Shown one piece after another: positions 23,901 to 35,146 of a DNA stretch of 64,000 nt. Position 1 is the first letter of the stretch. Each line of letters begins with the position of its first letter. A program made the translations under genes and the position numbers. This DNA is from Lyophyllum atratum (Eukaryota; Basidiomycota; Agaricomycetes; Agaricales; Lyophyllaceae). The notes below the pieces were generated by a model. It had not been told where the DNA came from, did not search any database, and worked only from the letters and a program-made list of their open reading frames with translations. The DNA is taken from positions 372,001-436,000 of the forward strand of contig JACGCN010000033.1 in NCBI GenBank assembly GCA_014905825.1. The letters run 5' to 3'.

Positions 23901-25581
23901 ATGCCTGCTAAACGTGTCCTCATTGGTTTCGGAGTCGATGTTGACGCTGTCGCGGGATGGTAAGTAGTACTGATCCAATTCTAGCAGACGGACATGTAGA
24001 CCAGTTTACTAGGCTCGGCTCGTATGGCGGGGAGAACTCACCCCTCGATATTTCGAGGGTATATCCACTTGCAACCTACGCAACCCAAGGCTTTTGTTTA
24101 TTCGGTGTATGATTCGTAGGGAATGTTTGCTGGAGAAGTTGGAACACTCCGCCTGCTGAAGCTCTTTGACAAGTATAAGATGAAGACCACTTGGTTCATC
24201 CCTGGTCCTACACCCAATGCGACTCTGCATTCCTGTCTGCTGACATCTGTTTAGGTCACAGTCTTGAAACATTTCCGGAGCAGATGAAGGCTGTTCGCGA
24301 TGCGGGACACGAGATGTACGTGCTTTCGTATCGTAAGACTTGTTTAGCTGAACATTGCACGCGCAGTGGATTGCACGGATATTCGCATGAAGTACGTATA
24401 CGACCGATTACCGTCTTCAATCCCTTGCCTGATTTATGTTATCAGAATCCTGTTGCTTTGAGCCTCAAACAACAGGAAGATATCCTCAATCACACCTACG
24501 ACTTACTGACAGCATTTAAAAACGGCATACCTCCCAAGGTGAGGAAACGACGTGCCCCATGTCAGGTTTATGTAACCTCTCTTGGAAGGGAAGCGTTGCT
24601 CCGTGGTGGGAGACAAGCAAAGAAGGAACTGAAATCTTATTAGACAAAGGCATCGAATATGGTAATCATGGCTACAATTCTTGCGGTCTAGACTGCTAAT
24701 TCCCTGCCAGATCACTCTAGCATGGCCCACGAGTCGGTATACCTTTCAGCACCCTCGAGGTAGTGTTTAACGCCTCCCAGCTGTCAGGCGTACTATATGA
24801 GAGACACCGACACCTGGACGAAGATCGATTACTCTGCTGATGCTGCTACATGGATGAAGCCGTTGGAACGCGGCAACGAAACGGGGCTGGTTTGTATTCC
24901 GGCGAACTGGTGAGATGGCCCAGCGCCTTGCTATAATATTGTTTTTGCCGCTAACTGTGATTTGGAAACATGGTATCAGGTACCTTGACGATCTCCCTCC
25001 CATGATGTGCGCTTTTTTCATCGGTAATGGGTTCATTTCTTCTCACCGAGAATACTCTTAGGTTTATCAAGTCGAGCCCTAACTCTCATGGATGGGTGAA
25101 AACTTTTTAAAGCTTCGATTTCTTCTATGCTTATTTCCACTCTAGGTAAACCCGAGGGATCTGGAGCAATTATGGAAAGACATGTTCACGTATTGTTATA
25201 GGTGCCTTCTCTCCCTTATCCAAACCTCTCAACCTTTTCACATGCCCATCATTCAGGGAGGAAGAAGAGTTTATCTTCCCTATAACAATACACCCAGATG
25301 TCAGCGGGTAAGCACACCCTATCCCTAAATCATCTTTTCCTTCACCTATTTTCATATGCTGCAGCCGCCCGCAAGTTCTACTCATGCTCGTGAGTAATTC
25401 CGTCTCTGCGACTTCACCGCGATACCCATGATGCATGTACCACCAGGAACGCTTCATTGAGTGGGTCAACACTCACGAAAACGTACACTGGGTCCCCATG
25501 ATCGAAATGGCGCGGGAGTTCCGCAGCAAGAATAAGCCTGCCTCTGGCGCGAAAATGCCGCGGGGTTTCACGGGCGTCTGA
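23901..25581 (+). CDS. Polysaccharide deacetylase (NodB/PgdA-type, CE4-like), cytosolic form
   Basis: The NodB fold removes acetyl or formyl groups from amino sugars or small amides using a metal held by Asp-His-His. The start is [20 protein letters not shown] at 23901; the Asp pair in VDVDAV matches the metal/base motif. After splicing, [20 protein letters not shown], then [15 protein letters not shown], gives the H-x-x-S-H metal motif. Later blocks are PISI-like [10 protein letters not shown], then [16 protein letters not shown] and the His in that block. The end is MPRGFTGV at 25581. About a dozen short introns are needed. No signal peptide or chitin-binding module is seen, so it resembles intracellular PgdA/PuuE-type enzymes more than secreted chitin deacetylases. 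The true substrate is unknown. Confidence 0.87.
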
Positions 25582-25880
25582 TCATGAGGTTGGCTCCCTT
25601 CGTTATAAAGTTGAAGTCGGAAAGGTTTCCTTTTCTTTATTTATCTATGTATGTGATCCTGTACTGATAGCAAGGAAGATCCTGTTCCTTTTTATGCAAA
25701 TTTCATTATTCATCTCGTCAGCTGTCCGTTTCGCTAACCACGCGAACGATAGTGGCAGTATCTTGACCGGCAATGACGGCCCGAGGGTACTGATTGACAT
25801 CTCACGTCTACGGTCTTCGATATCTCATGGTATCGAACAACAACGTCCCTTCCCATCGCAGTCTAGCTCAAGTCACCACA

Positions 25881-27959
25881 ATGGACAACCCCCATCTCCA
25901 CAAAGAACTCTCCCAGAACCCAGCCAGAATCACTGTAAACACGCGCTTTGGACCGGTGACCGGTGGTCGAGCATCGACAGGAGCTGCTGTATTCCTTGGT
26001 ACCGCATTCTATAATGAATCCACGGCGAATTCACCTTGGATAACGTTGTGTATTCCAGAAATCCCGTTCGCACTACCTCCAGGGCGGTTTGAGGATCCCG
26101 TGCCTCTGCCTGATAGTTTCAAGTACGAGGATAAGGTTTATACGCAAGAAACGAGATGTACGTCGGCTATGATGAATATTCGATGTTATTGTGAGATGAG
26201 CTGATAAAATGAAGATGGCGTTCAGCCTACGAACGACGGTCAAGCTCGAGGTGATTATTCCCGATTCGACTCGGTAGTCGCTAAGTCGAACCACCTTCTT
26301 AGACACGCCTTTCGAGGATAAAGTGGGACTTGGAAACCCTTCAGAGAATCCGTAGGCATAACCCCTGTCTACCATGTACCGGAGTTGATTATTCTTGGAA
26401 GGTTGTTCCTCAACATCGTCGCGCCACCTTCTTTCCCAGAGAAGCAGAACTTCCCAGTCAAGATCTATATTCACGGAGGGTACGTACCCCCCCTCGCAGA
26501 TTTCGACGTCAGACTTAATCCCCCTTGGATCTTACTACAGCTTTCTTCAATTCGGCTCCCCGCACACCCTCGGTTCCCAAGCTCAATACGTCGCAGCTGA
26601 GCGTTCCGAGGTTTGGGTGAATATTGGATATCGACTGTCGGCTTTTGGATTCCTTGCGTGCGATAAACCGTTGTTGAAAGGGAATTATGGGTTTAAAGAC
26701 CAGTGGGTGGCGCTGGAGTGGGTTAAAGCGAACATTGCAGCTTTTGGGGGTTCGTTACGACGTGTTGTTATTTTTATGTGCGCCACTGATAGTGATGCAT
26801 AGGTGACCCTGATGATATTCAAGTGACTGGACTTTCTGCAGGTGAGCCTTGCATCTCTTTCTACATACGCAATAGTGCACACTCATGCCTCGGAACGACG
26901 AAGGTGCACACTCGGTTCACCAGCTACTCCACCACGCGTCGCGTCTACCGGAGGGACAGATGGCACCATTTCACTCCGCTGTCCTACAGTCCAACGCGAT
27001 ACTGTAAGTCTTGCTTCTTGTCCGATTGATTGGAGCTGACACTGCCGACCCAGGACGAATCCTCAAACGCCACAAGAGTATCGACCCCAGTTCCAAGCCC
27101 TCTGCCGTGCACTCGGTCTAGACCCCGAGGCTCCAGACATTCTAGAAACACTTAGGGATCCAATCAAGGTTCCCTGGTCAAGTATCACGCACGTCATTGA
27201 AACGGACGCCCTCGGTACCTATGGTACATTCCGTGGGTGTTTATCAGAGGATTGGCTCGCAGTATCCCCCGACCCCGTTACCTGGCAGCGCTCTGGAGGG
27301 CTGGCCAACGGACTCCGGGAGCACGGGGTGCGAAGCATCGTGGTGGGGGACTTGTCAGAGGAGTGGTACCTCTATTCAATCGCGCATCCGATTCAGACGA
27401 CTGGGGATATAGCGCCGAACCTCAGGCGGTATGTCCCGAAAGATGTCGTTGACGGTTTTCTTGAAAAGTGGAGAAAGGTACCGGAAGATGCGGGGAGCGA
27501 GGGGGCGCAGAAGGTATATGGCGAGATTTTGAGCTGTTTGCAGGTGCATCTACCGATTCGACTGCTTGTTGAGGATTTGCATGCTGCCGACTTTCCTGTG
27601 TTTCGGTATACCATCGAATGGACGCCTGAGCAGAACCATATTGAAGGTATCTTTGTTTCTTCTGGATTTCGACGTGCCCCGCAGCATAATAACTTCACGT
27701 ATATTCGTTAGGATATGTGACCCACGGGACGGATCGTTGCCTCTGGGCGTTGAGAATACTGACTCTCGAGCCGCATCAAGTGGGAATTGCGAAACGGTGG
27801 TTGGACAGGATAAGCATGGAGATAAAGGAGATAGAAAAGGAACAAAAACCGTTACGAGGCGTCAAGACAGTGTTGACTTTGGGAAAGGACACTGACATTC
27901 GTTGGTCAGAGGATAAAAGATGGGATGAAGTCATAGCTTTGAAAAGCATACTTCTTTAG
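25881..27959 (+). CDS. Carboxylesterase, type B family (alpha/beta hydrolase)
   Basis: Type B carboxylesterases hydrolyse ester bonds. I start at MDNPHLHKELSQNPARITVN (25881). The spliced protein shows TRFGPVTGG, EIPFALPPGRFEDP, the oxyanion-hole block KIYIHGG, AERSEVWVNIGYRLSAFGFL, KDQWVALEWVKANIAAFGGD, and the nucleophile elbow VTGLSAGAHSV. The usual Glu before the Ser (G-E-S-A-G) is Leu here. A likely His lies in YVTHGTDRCLWALR. There is no signal peptide, so an intracellular enzyme is likely. Six to eight introns are required; the junction after QETR is the least certain. The substrate is not predictable. Confidence 0.87.
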
Positions 27960-28303
27960 GACGAGTGTTGAAAACATTCCACGTCTCTTAGTACTTGCGA
28001 ATGTTACACAAGCGCAGGTCTAGTCAGTTGGGGGATCATATAGATAGACGATAGCAAGGTAACAGTACTTGTCCTCATGGTAGATCCATTGTCTATTTTT
28101 AGCCCCAGTCCAATGCTCCCAATGCCAATTGCTTGGATGCAAATCTGCTCTGGGAAATGAAATTTTGTTCTTTCCAGGGGCGAGTAACAAGACTGAGACG
28201 TTATCTCAAAGACGTCAACATATGCATTCTATAATGGTTCCATCGCTTGGTCTGTACATTTCAAAATCGTGTCGTAACTCTACGTTATATTTCATGAGTT
28301 TGT
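27960..28303. other. Convergent intergenic region
   Basis: Nothing is seen apart from the 3' flanks of the esterase and the NTF2-like gene. Confidence 0.4.
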
Positions 28304-28843
28304 CTAGGCCTTTCCAGCCGCCTTCTCGTCCTCAGACAGCTGAGCGACGTATTTGGAGTCCATGAACTCCTTGATGCTCGAGATCTTTCCTCCTTCGAAG
28401 TGGAAAATGAACAAGTGTTCGTTTGGGAACGACTTGCCGAGGGAGGGAGTCTCCCCAGCGGAGAGGACCTGTATTCGATATGGTTAGTGTTCTTCGTAGT
28501 AAAATCAAGTCAGGTAATTGAGGCGCACATGGACGACAACGGTATTGTCCGCAACGATGGTCTCAACAGGCGCATTGAACTATGGAAGTAAGAGTGATTA
28601 GTTGTAGGATCCTCCGCAGGTGGCTGGCGGACTAAAACTCACGTTCAAGGCGACAATCAACTTCTGCAAGTTCTTGAGCCAGTCCAAGAACTGGGCGCTG
28701 TTGCGGACTGGGATACCCATTCCGCCGATGGAAGCAGGGCGGAACTCGTGCGTGAAGTTGCCGGCAAAGAGGCTTGCGAGCCCATCGAAGTTGTAGGCGT
28801 TGATGTATTGGAAGTACTGGGAGACGACGTTGGAGGGAGACAT
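28304..28843 (-). CDS. Small NTF2/SnoaL-like fold protein
   Basis: Proteins of this cone-shaped fold act as small isomerases, cyclases or ligand-binding proteins. The start MSPSNVVSQYFQYINAYNFD (28843) is chosen over an upstream TTG frame. Two introns (GTGAGT donor after IVALN; GTGCGC donor after VVVH) join to FNAPVETIVADNTVVVHVLS, then GKSFPNEHLFIFHFEGGKIS and SIKEFMDSKYVAQLSEDEKA. The pattern (N-terminal helix YF..YNAYNFDGL, then FHFEGGKI..IKEFMD) is typical of SnoaL-like fungal proteins of about 140 residues. There is no signal peptide. No secondary-metabolite genes are adjacent, so a stand-alone role is likely. Confidence 0.8.
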
Positions 28844-28930
28844 TCTCGAGGTGGTCGTTATGTGTTGAGGTGGAGGGGAATTGAAGTGAAAGGGAGAAGC
28901 TGTTGTCTTCAAAATGCAGCTCCTGGAGCT

Positions 28931-28938
28931 GTTTTATA
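28931..28938 (-). promoter_or_regulatory. TATA box of the NTF2-like gene
   Basis: TATAAAAC is read on the minus strand about 88 bp upstream of the ATG at 28843. Confidence 0.5.
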
Positions 28939-29779
28939 GCGGGTCTCTGGACTGCAGCACCTACGAACGAGCAACAGTGCCTGGATGGGGCAGGACAACA
29001 GATGGCCGCCCATTCAAACTCGGCCCCGTACAGGTGCACGACGAATGCGTAGTTGTATTAGGACCTTGGTGTAACCATAGGCTATGACTGTACTCGAGGC
29101 CTGTTTAGCAAAGGCCAAATGGATCAAAGAAACTGTCTTGCCTATGTTTGAAGACGACGGTAGCATCATTTTTCTCCGCAAAAGGCCACATTCGAGCTTT
29201 GAAACCGCTGGGACCAGAGTGGTTGAAGGGAACACCACTACGCATTGATATGGCTCTCCCAGCTGAACGACAGGTCGGAACGGAATTACCTAGGTTCGTG
29301 TGTAGTGATCCATCGCAGGAAAACCCGGGGTACTATGCCAATGCGGGGTTGGTCGCTATGGTCGTGGCGCGGAACCTGAACGCACATTCTGCAACTATTC
29401 CGACGGTAGTCCAATATTACGCAAAGAGGTGGAAACTTGAATGAATGGTCATGGAACAGACGAGAGATGACATGCACTAAGTGGCACTGTACTTTCGACT
29501 CCGAGTCCTGAAATCCTGTTCGACTCGGAACTTTCTGAGAGCTTGGTACTATAACTGGGCATGTATGTCATTTAGAAGAATCCTCGGTTGTGATGTTTAG
29601 CTATGCGACGCTTAGAGTTATAGACTCTTCCCTTTGATGATATGTCAAACTAACCTCAAGGTTAGCCTTTCGCTGCTAGCGCCGCCTTGAGATGCCGAAG
29701 AGACGGAAAGAAACGATCATGCTTATTGTTCTTCTCCTAACGGATGGATAACTCCGATGACCCAAGCGCTCTGTAGAAC
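28939..29779. other. Intergenic region left of the mobile island
   Basis: No supportable gene. A short frame (29148-29444) has no motif. A small inverted repeat CTAACCT/AGGTTAG is near 29650. The region ends where the truncated mobile copy begins with TAGTCT at 29780. Confidence 0.4.
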
Positions 29780-31988
29780 TAGTCTAGTTCAACTTAAGCG
29801 TCGTTAGGTGAAGGGTTCCGTTCGGTTGAAACGGCCAAAAATTCCGATGGCGTGATCATCGGATCTGAGCACCGAACCACGTTTAAGCTCGCTAAGGCTG
29901 AGAAGAACAATCTCGGATGTCATCACATGAGCTCGACGCGTCGCGATACCCCAGCATTCTCATGGCTCACTGTCGAAGGACGGACGCGAATCCGGGGCAT
30001 CGTCGAAGAACTCATTCCACAATGGTCAAACGGCGGGCGGCCGCATCAGATCGACTCATGGGCACACACCCTCGAGAAGGTCCCTGTCTTGCTTATCTCT
30101 TCCACAGGTTCTGGGAAGACGGCCGCCTTCTATATACCAATCCTAATCATGCGGTATCTGTTACAGAATCCTGTTGATGGAATACCCAAGCCGCCCAAGC
30201 ATCCTGTTGCATTGGTAGTGACACCTCTTGTGGAGCTCGGGAATAGCCAAGTGCGCACACTCGATTTTTTGCCTCATGTACCTAGATCACTAACCTCACC
30301 TCTTCAGGCTCGAGAAATGGGGGAAATTGGGATGCGAGCTGTAGCTTTAAATGCAGAGAGTATTAGTAAAGCATTCGACGAGGGACGCAATCTGTACCGC
30401 GAGATTGCTGCATGCCATTGGTCAATTGTGCTCCTATCCGCCGAAAGGCTTACTTCGAAAGAATTTGACGCCGTCATTCGAAACGAAACATTTCAAGAAA
30501 ACGTCGCAGTCCTCGGCATCGACGAAGCGCATGTATTGGTCCCATGGAGCCTTGAATTCCGAACAGCATATCAGCAAATATTGCTTTTGCACAGACGGCT
30601 GCCAGACCATGTGGCCTTAGTGGTTGCAACCGCTACCCTGGCCCCAGGACCCGCCTACGACGCACTCTGCTCTGCACTCGACCTTCGCCCGGGCGCATTC
30701 CATTGCATTCGTCTGTCATGCGAACGCCCCAATGTTCGGACCGTGATACAAGAGCTCGGCCATTCGCTCAGTGGATATACATTCCCGGGGATTTGTTGGG
30801 TCTTTGTACCTGGGATGAAAGCGGTCGTATACTGCAGGACGCTGGAGCTCAGCTGGCGCGTTGCCGTCTACGGCTGGTCAATGTTCCCTCCAGGAGAAAC
30901 TCGACTGTTGCACGTTCGATTGTGGAACTCGATTACGTCCGCAACTTACAATCAACGAACCCTGGACAGATTTCGCCAAGAAGATACTACATCTATCATC
31001 ATAGCCAGCATCGCATTCGGGATGGGGATGAACCTTGTCAACATCAGGTACTCAATCAATCTTGGGATTCCTGAGGGCTGTGACGCGCTCGTACAGCAGA
31101 ATGGGCGCGCAGGCAGGGACTTAGTCAGCGACTCGTTTGGCATAACATATGTCGAGCCGACTGTGTATTCGACTGTCAAAGGTAGTGTGGAACCAGCCGA
31201 GGAGATAGAAGCGGAGAAGGTCGCGCTAGAAGAGGAGGGTGATGGAATACAATCCGACTCAGAGGTCCCGTCGAAAACGTCGAAGAAAAAAGTTGCCACC
31301 AAGCCAAGGACAAAACCACGCATTAAGAAGGCGAAAAAAGCGGCGGAGCTCTCTGTTATCTATGGGGTGAATGGTGGGCGTTCAATAGAAAAGAATCTCG
31401 CGCGCTTGTTGGGTGCTTCTGTTCTAGGCCAATGCATCGAGGCTGAGAAGAATGCCATTTATGGAAATCCTGGGAACTCGGTGGCTTTACGGTGCAAAGA
31501 AGCAGGACGCCCCCTGCCCTGCACATCGTGTGAGCCATTCTCACCGCCCATGACTCCCGGACCTACACCACCACCATCGCCACCACCACCGCCACCACCA
31601 CCGCCCTGTGATGCAACGCCGACAAACCCCAAGCCTTATGGTCCACCTCTTCCGCCTCCACTGAACCAAACCCACCGAGCACATGCGAAGGACAAGCTCA
31701 TGCAGTTCGCACGTCAACAATGGTCAGCGAAGCGTGGTGCTCGTTTTCTCTACATCCCATATACTGCCTATTGGCCATCCTCAGTCCTCAGCACCCTCCT
31801 CGACCGCTTTCATCTCTTTCGTTCTCGAGAACTTCTGCACGGTGCTCTCGCGGACTGGGAATTCTTAGCCGAGGACGGGATCAACCTGTTTCTTCTCATC
31901 GATTCGCTCAATCAACGCTATGATGGGAGAGTATGCAAGGCCAAGTTTTTGAAACAGAAGAAGGCCGCCACTACGAGGGAACGGAATA
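29780..31988 (+). mobile_element. Truncated inverted copy of the DUF6589/RecQ element (helicase end only)
   Basis: From TAGTCT at 29780 to ACGGAATA at 31988 the sequence matches the reverse complement of 35632-37840. The translated helicase frames agree residue for residue over about 710 codons, so the copy is recent. It carries the outer end, the 33 bp subterminal motif and the first three quarters of the helicase gene, then stops abruptly with no second end. The flanking 9 bp CTGTAGAAC is not found after the break. Confidence 0.88.
29793..29825 (+). repeat. Subterminal 33 bp motif, copy 1
   Basis: Begins CTTAAGCG 13 bases inside the end TAGTCT and ends with GGTGAAGGGTTCCGTTCGG. Identical to the motif at 37795-37827 (opposite strand). 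Confidence 0.85.
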
Positions 31989-32029
31989 GTAGCATGTGCA
32001 GCAGCATTGTGGTAGTCTCCAGTAGCTGA
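29927..32029 (+). pseudogene. Truncated RecQ-like helicase gene
   Basis: Same gene as 35147-37693 on the opposite strand. It starts at MSSTRRDTPAFSW and holds the Walker A GSGKT, DEAH box, GMGMNL and QQNGRAGRD motifs, the Cys cluster and the proline tract. Homology stops at 31988, just after the codons for ERN and before the second intron of the intact gene. The frame then runs through 24 bp of flank and the first 17 bp of the neighbouring element to a stop at 32029. The basic/Pro-rich C-terminus (about 125 residues) is missing. The core helicase domains are complete, so a truncated protein is conceivable, but a product from this copy is unproven. Confidence 0.8.
32004..32012. repeat. Target-site duplication, left (GCATTGTGG)
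   Basis: A perfect 9 bp direct repeat of 37841-37849, directly abutting TAGTCT at the left end of the element. Confidence 0.85.
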
Positions 32030-32078
32030 CCTAATATATCAGATGATAGTCGATCTGATTTTATAAGGTCTGCTCTTA

Positions 32079-32111
32079 CTTAGGCGCTGCTGGGTGAAGG
32101 GTTCCGTTCGG
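32079..32111 (+). repeat. Subterminal 33 bp motif, DUF6589 end
   Basis: Begins CTTAGGCG and ends with the same GGTGAAGGGTTCCGTTCGG core as the helicase-end copies; 28 of 33 positions agree. It lies 146 bp upstream of the DUF6589 ATG. Confidence 0.85.
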
Positions 32112-32256
32112 CGTTAAGCGCGGCTTTAAGTGAAGAAAAAGACAACATATGACGATGGTGTGATCTGTTATCTGCCAGATAAGATTAGAGATATCCGTAT
32201 TTGACTCTGCCATACACCGCGAACTTCTGGCTCAGAGTCCAATTTCTACAGGCACT

Positions 32257-35104
32257 ATGTCTACAGAAGCTCAAACACCAGGAAGACGTCGTACTCCTCG
32301 CTCAGATGCCCAAAAAATGAAAGACATTCTCAATGTAATGCGGGAGGCAGACTGGTCCATCTCGAAATTCCTCCATCATCTTTTCCGACTCGAGAACCGC
32401 GACGAGCAGCATCAACAAATGGTAGTTGGGATGATAAACGGCACGTCGAAGCCGCGGTTTGGAGAGATCCTCCAGCTTATCTACGAGAACGCCAAACGCG
32501 TCGACTACCGAAAAGGGGATAAGACAGCCACCAAGATTGTTATACAGAAGAAGTTCGCACCCGATCTTTGGCCCGAGGTTCTTCATCATGCGGAGCCTGC
32601 AATGAATGTATGGGCCGTGCGTTTGGTGGCTGATCTGGTCCGCAATGAGGGGAAAGTGATGGTTAAACCTGACACGGGCCTCCATTTGCGGGCATCGGCA
32701 AAACCAGAAATGGAGCGAACTCGAAACATTCAGGACAAATTGGCGTCGTGGGAGGCTGTGGATGGATTCAGTATGGAAAAGATGCAGGGCATAGCAGAGG
32801 AGAATGCACCTACACTGTGGCACATCGTGTCTTCCTACGTGAATCCAACATATGGGGATCGGGGTCAAGTTCTCGCAGTACGCGAAATACGCCGTCCCCA
32901 AAACCTGGTGTGTTTCGAGACATGGCATATGAGAGAAAAACTGATAAACGGATAAGGTTACCACAAGTGCCGTGATGTCACTGACCTTTGGGCGCTCCGA
33001 GCGCGCGAGCCTGTATGCGCTTTGTCGTGGAATTTGGTACTTTTCGACTAAAGCACATCGGTCCATCTTCCGGGTTGAAAGTCGGCTGGCACAGTGCGTG
33101 GCGTATTCGTCGGTATACCCTGCATTGAAAGCGATGTCAGAACAACAACTAAAAGACTTGAAAGCTGCACTGTTGCCTGGTTCGGGCCGTCATATACTCA
33201 CCGTGGGTGACAATGTTCAGACATTTGTAAAGCCACGCGACCACCGAATTGGGAGGGAAAGCAAAATGATTAAGGGTTATGCAGGGACGGCTGTCGAGAT
33301 GGAGGACTATGAGGAGGGTGCATTTGATCTTGATGAGCTTGTCCGACGGCAGTCTCTGCAACAGCGGCGAGATTTATCAGCAGAGGGGATAATGGAGGAC
33401 ATTGACTGGACGCACCAAGAGAATGTTGCTGCGGGTGATTTCACTGACACGCTGCTCGGTTTCGTACCTGTGTTGTCCGTCTACAAGAAGGATATGGAGG
33501 AGTGGGTCACGGCGATGCTCACGAAGAGGCAAATTCCCCAGACTCGAAAATCAACGATTACGCCGCTGGCAACCAACAATGCCGATGAGATGCATGTTCA
33601 GGGCTTGAAGCAGGGTCTACTGGATTTCTTCAGCGTTCAGATGGGGATCGACAAGGAGACACTACAGAACCGATGCTTCATCAAATCGGGGGACGGAAAG
33701 ACCTTCGATCAGCTACATAAGCTCAAGAAGTACTTGGCAGCGGAGGAGGGAGATTTCGAATCGTTCAGGTGGTTGGTTCCTCTTCTGGAGCTGTGGCACG
33801 CAAAGTGGACTGATCTGAGCCGTGTTGCGCGCACTCACTGGGGGAAGGACTCTCCGGATGACCCATCGACCCTCAGCTTTGCTGCAAGACTCGCCCAATG
33901 CCCAACGCCAAGTGACCTGCGGAAAGTTGACTTTTACGACGGTCAGCATATTGTCAATTTGACCCTTGATGCTCACCTTCTCAACATCTGGGAGGGACAC
34001 TTTCAAACCGACAATTTGGTCGATCACTTCGCGAACCTGAAGGACCGAGACCAACTTCCTTCATTCGAGGCCCTCATTGATGCCGCGCGCATGCTTGTCA
34101 AACGCCATGCGACTACCGATGCCTTCAGAAGAGCACATAAGCCAGAGGCAGACCACCCCGACACAGTCCCTCTGGGATCACCCTGGACTCGGCCATCGGC
34201 ACAAACAGAGACGGAGACGGTGGATGTTGAAATGGTGTCCGGGGAAGACGAAACGGACCATCTGTCAGACATGTCAGCGCCCGAGCCGGAATCATTTAGC
34301 GACGCGGACATTACCCTCGCTAATTCCATACTGTTCATTCGAAATGCAATCTGGTGGAGGGAGATGTGCAGGGCAGTCGCTCGTGGGGACACGGGTAGGA
34401 TCTGGGAGATTCTAAAGATCTGGATCTTTACATTTGCAGGGAGCGGAAATCCGTACTATTCGCAGTACCTGTTGGAGTTGTATTGCAACTTCAAGTGGGA
34501 GTTTCCACCGAAGCTGACAGACGCGATCTTGATGAACTGGGTGATCAATCTTCATGGGAAGCCAGGGATGTTCATCGAGATGGACCTGATGCAGGAACAT
34601 TTCAATTTCTGGCTGGAGGACATGGCGCAACACAAGGGCAAGGAATTCGACGAACCTTTTTATCGACAAGTCATCTCGATGAATGTACATCATTTCCTAC
34701 GGCTGAAAGATGAGATGGAGGCCGCGGTATTCCTGAAAGCGCGGTCAAAAGATCACGGAGCACGACATCTAAACAACGAACTGAAGGCCATCATGAAAGC
34801 CTTTCGAGCCGCAGAGGTGGACCGCCGTCGGCCCAGCCGTGACGAGGGGTTTCACGGAGTCGATGACCTGGGTGTCGGCCTCGAAACGCTCAAAAAGGAC
34901 AAGATCGAGAACTTTATTAAACGAACGACAGTGTTTACAGATATCCTAGGCCTCCGCGTTGATTCTACCAGTGGTATGGAGGACGACGTTATGGAAGACG
35001 AGGTGGAAGCGGATGATGAGCGGCCTGACGAGCGACATGGTCCTCCACCCCGCGTGTTCGTGGCAGGCAATGAACTGATCATCGAAGAGAGGGAGTCAGT
35101 ATAA
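32257..35104 (+). CDS. DUF6589-domain protein, candidate transposase of the element
   Basis: About 932 residues. Exon 1 is 32257-32907 and exon 2 is 32957-35104, with a 49 bp intron (GTGTGT donor, GATAAG acceptor) that keeps frame and restores RPQNL-VTTSAVMSLTFGRS. The N-terminal 220 residues look DNA-binding (QKMKDILNVMREADWSISKF). The DUF6589 part follows: LTVGDNVQTFVKPRDHRIGR (near 300), PLATNNADEMHVQGLKQGLL, KSGDGKTFDQLHKLKKYL (near 460), WLVPLLELWHAKWTDLSRVA (near 495), YYSQYLLELYCNF (near 720) and GMFIEMDLMQEHFNFWLEDM (near 760). An acidic segment ends the protein. The family is known mainly from basidiomycetes and has no assigned function that I know of. Recurrent D, D, E/D blocks make an RNase H-like nuclease plausible, but this is inference. 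It sits between the element's left motif and the helicase, so it belongs to the element. Confidence 0.85.
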
Positions 35105-35146
35105 TTGGGCATGTAAACCTATTTATGAATCCATACCTGGTACCAT

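Larger units (their letters stand above)
29779..31988 (+). repeat. Left arm of a 2,210 bp inverted repeat
   Basis: Pairs with 35632-37841 on the other strand. The outermost base (C at 29779, G at 37841) matches by chance, since 37841 belongs to the target duplication of the intact element. Confidence 0.9.

Noticed and set aside
29148..29444. 98-residue open frame upstream of the mobile island
   Set aside because: No recognisable domain, no splice partners; left as intergenic.
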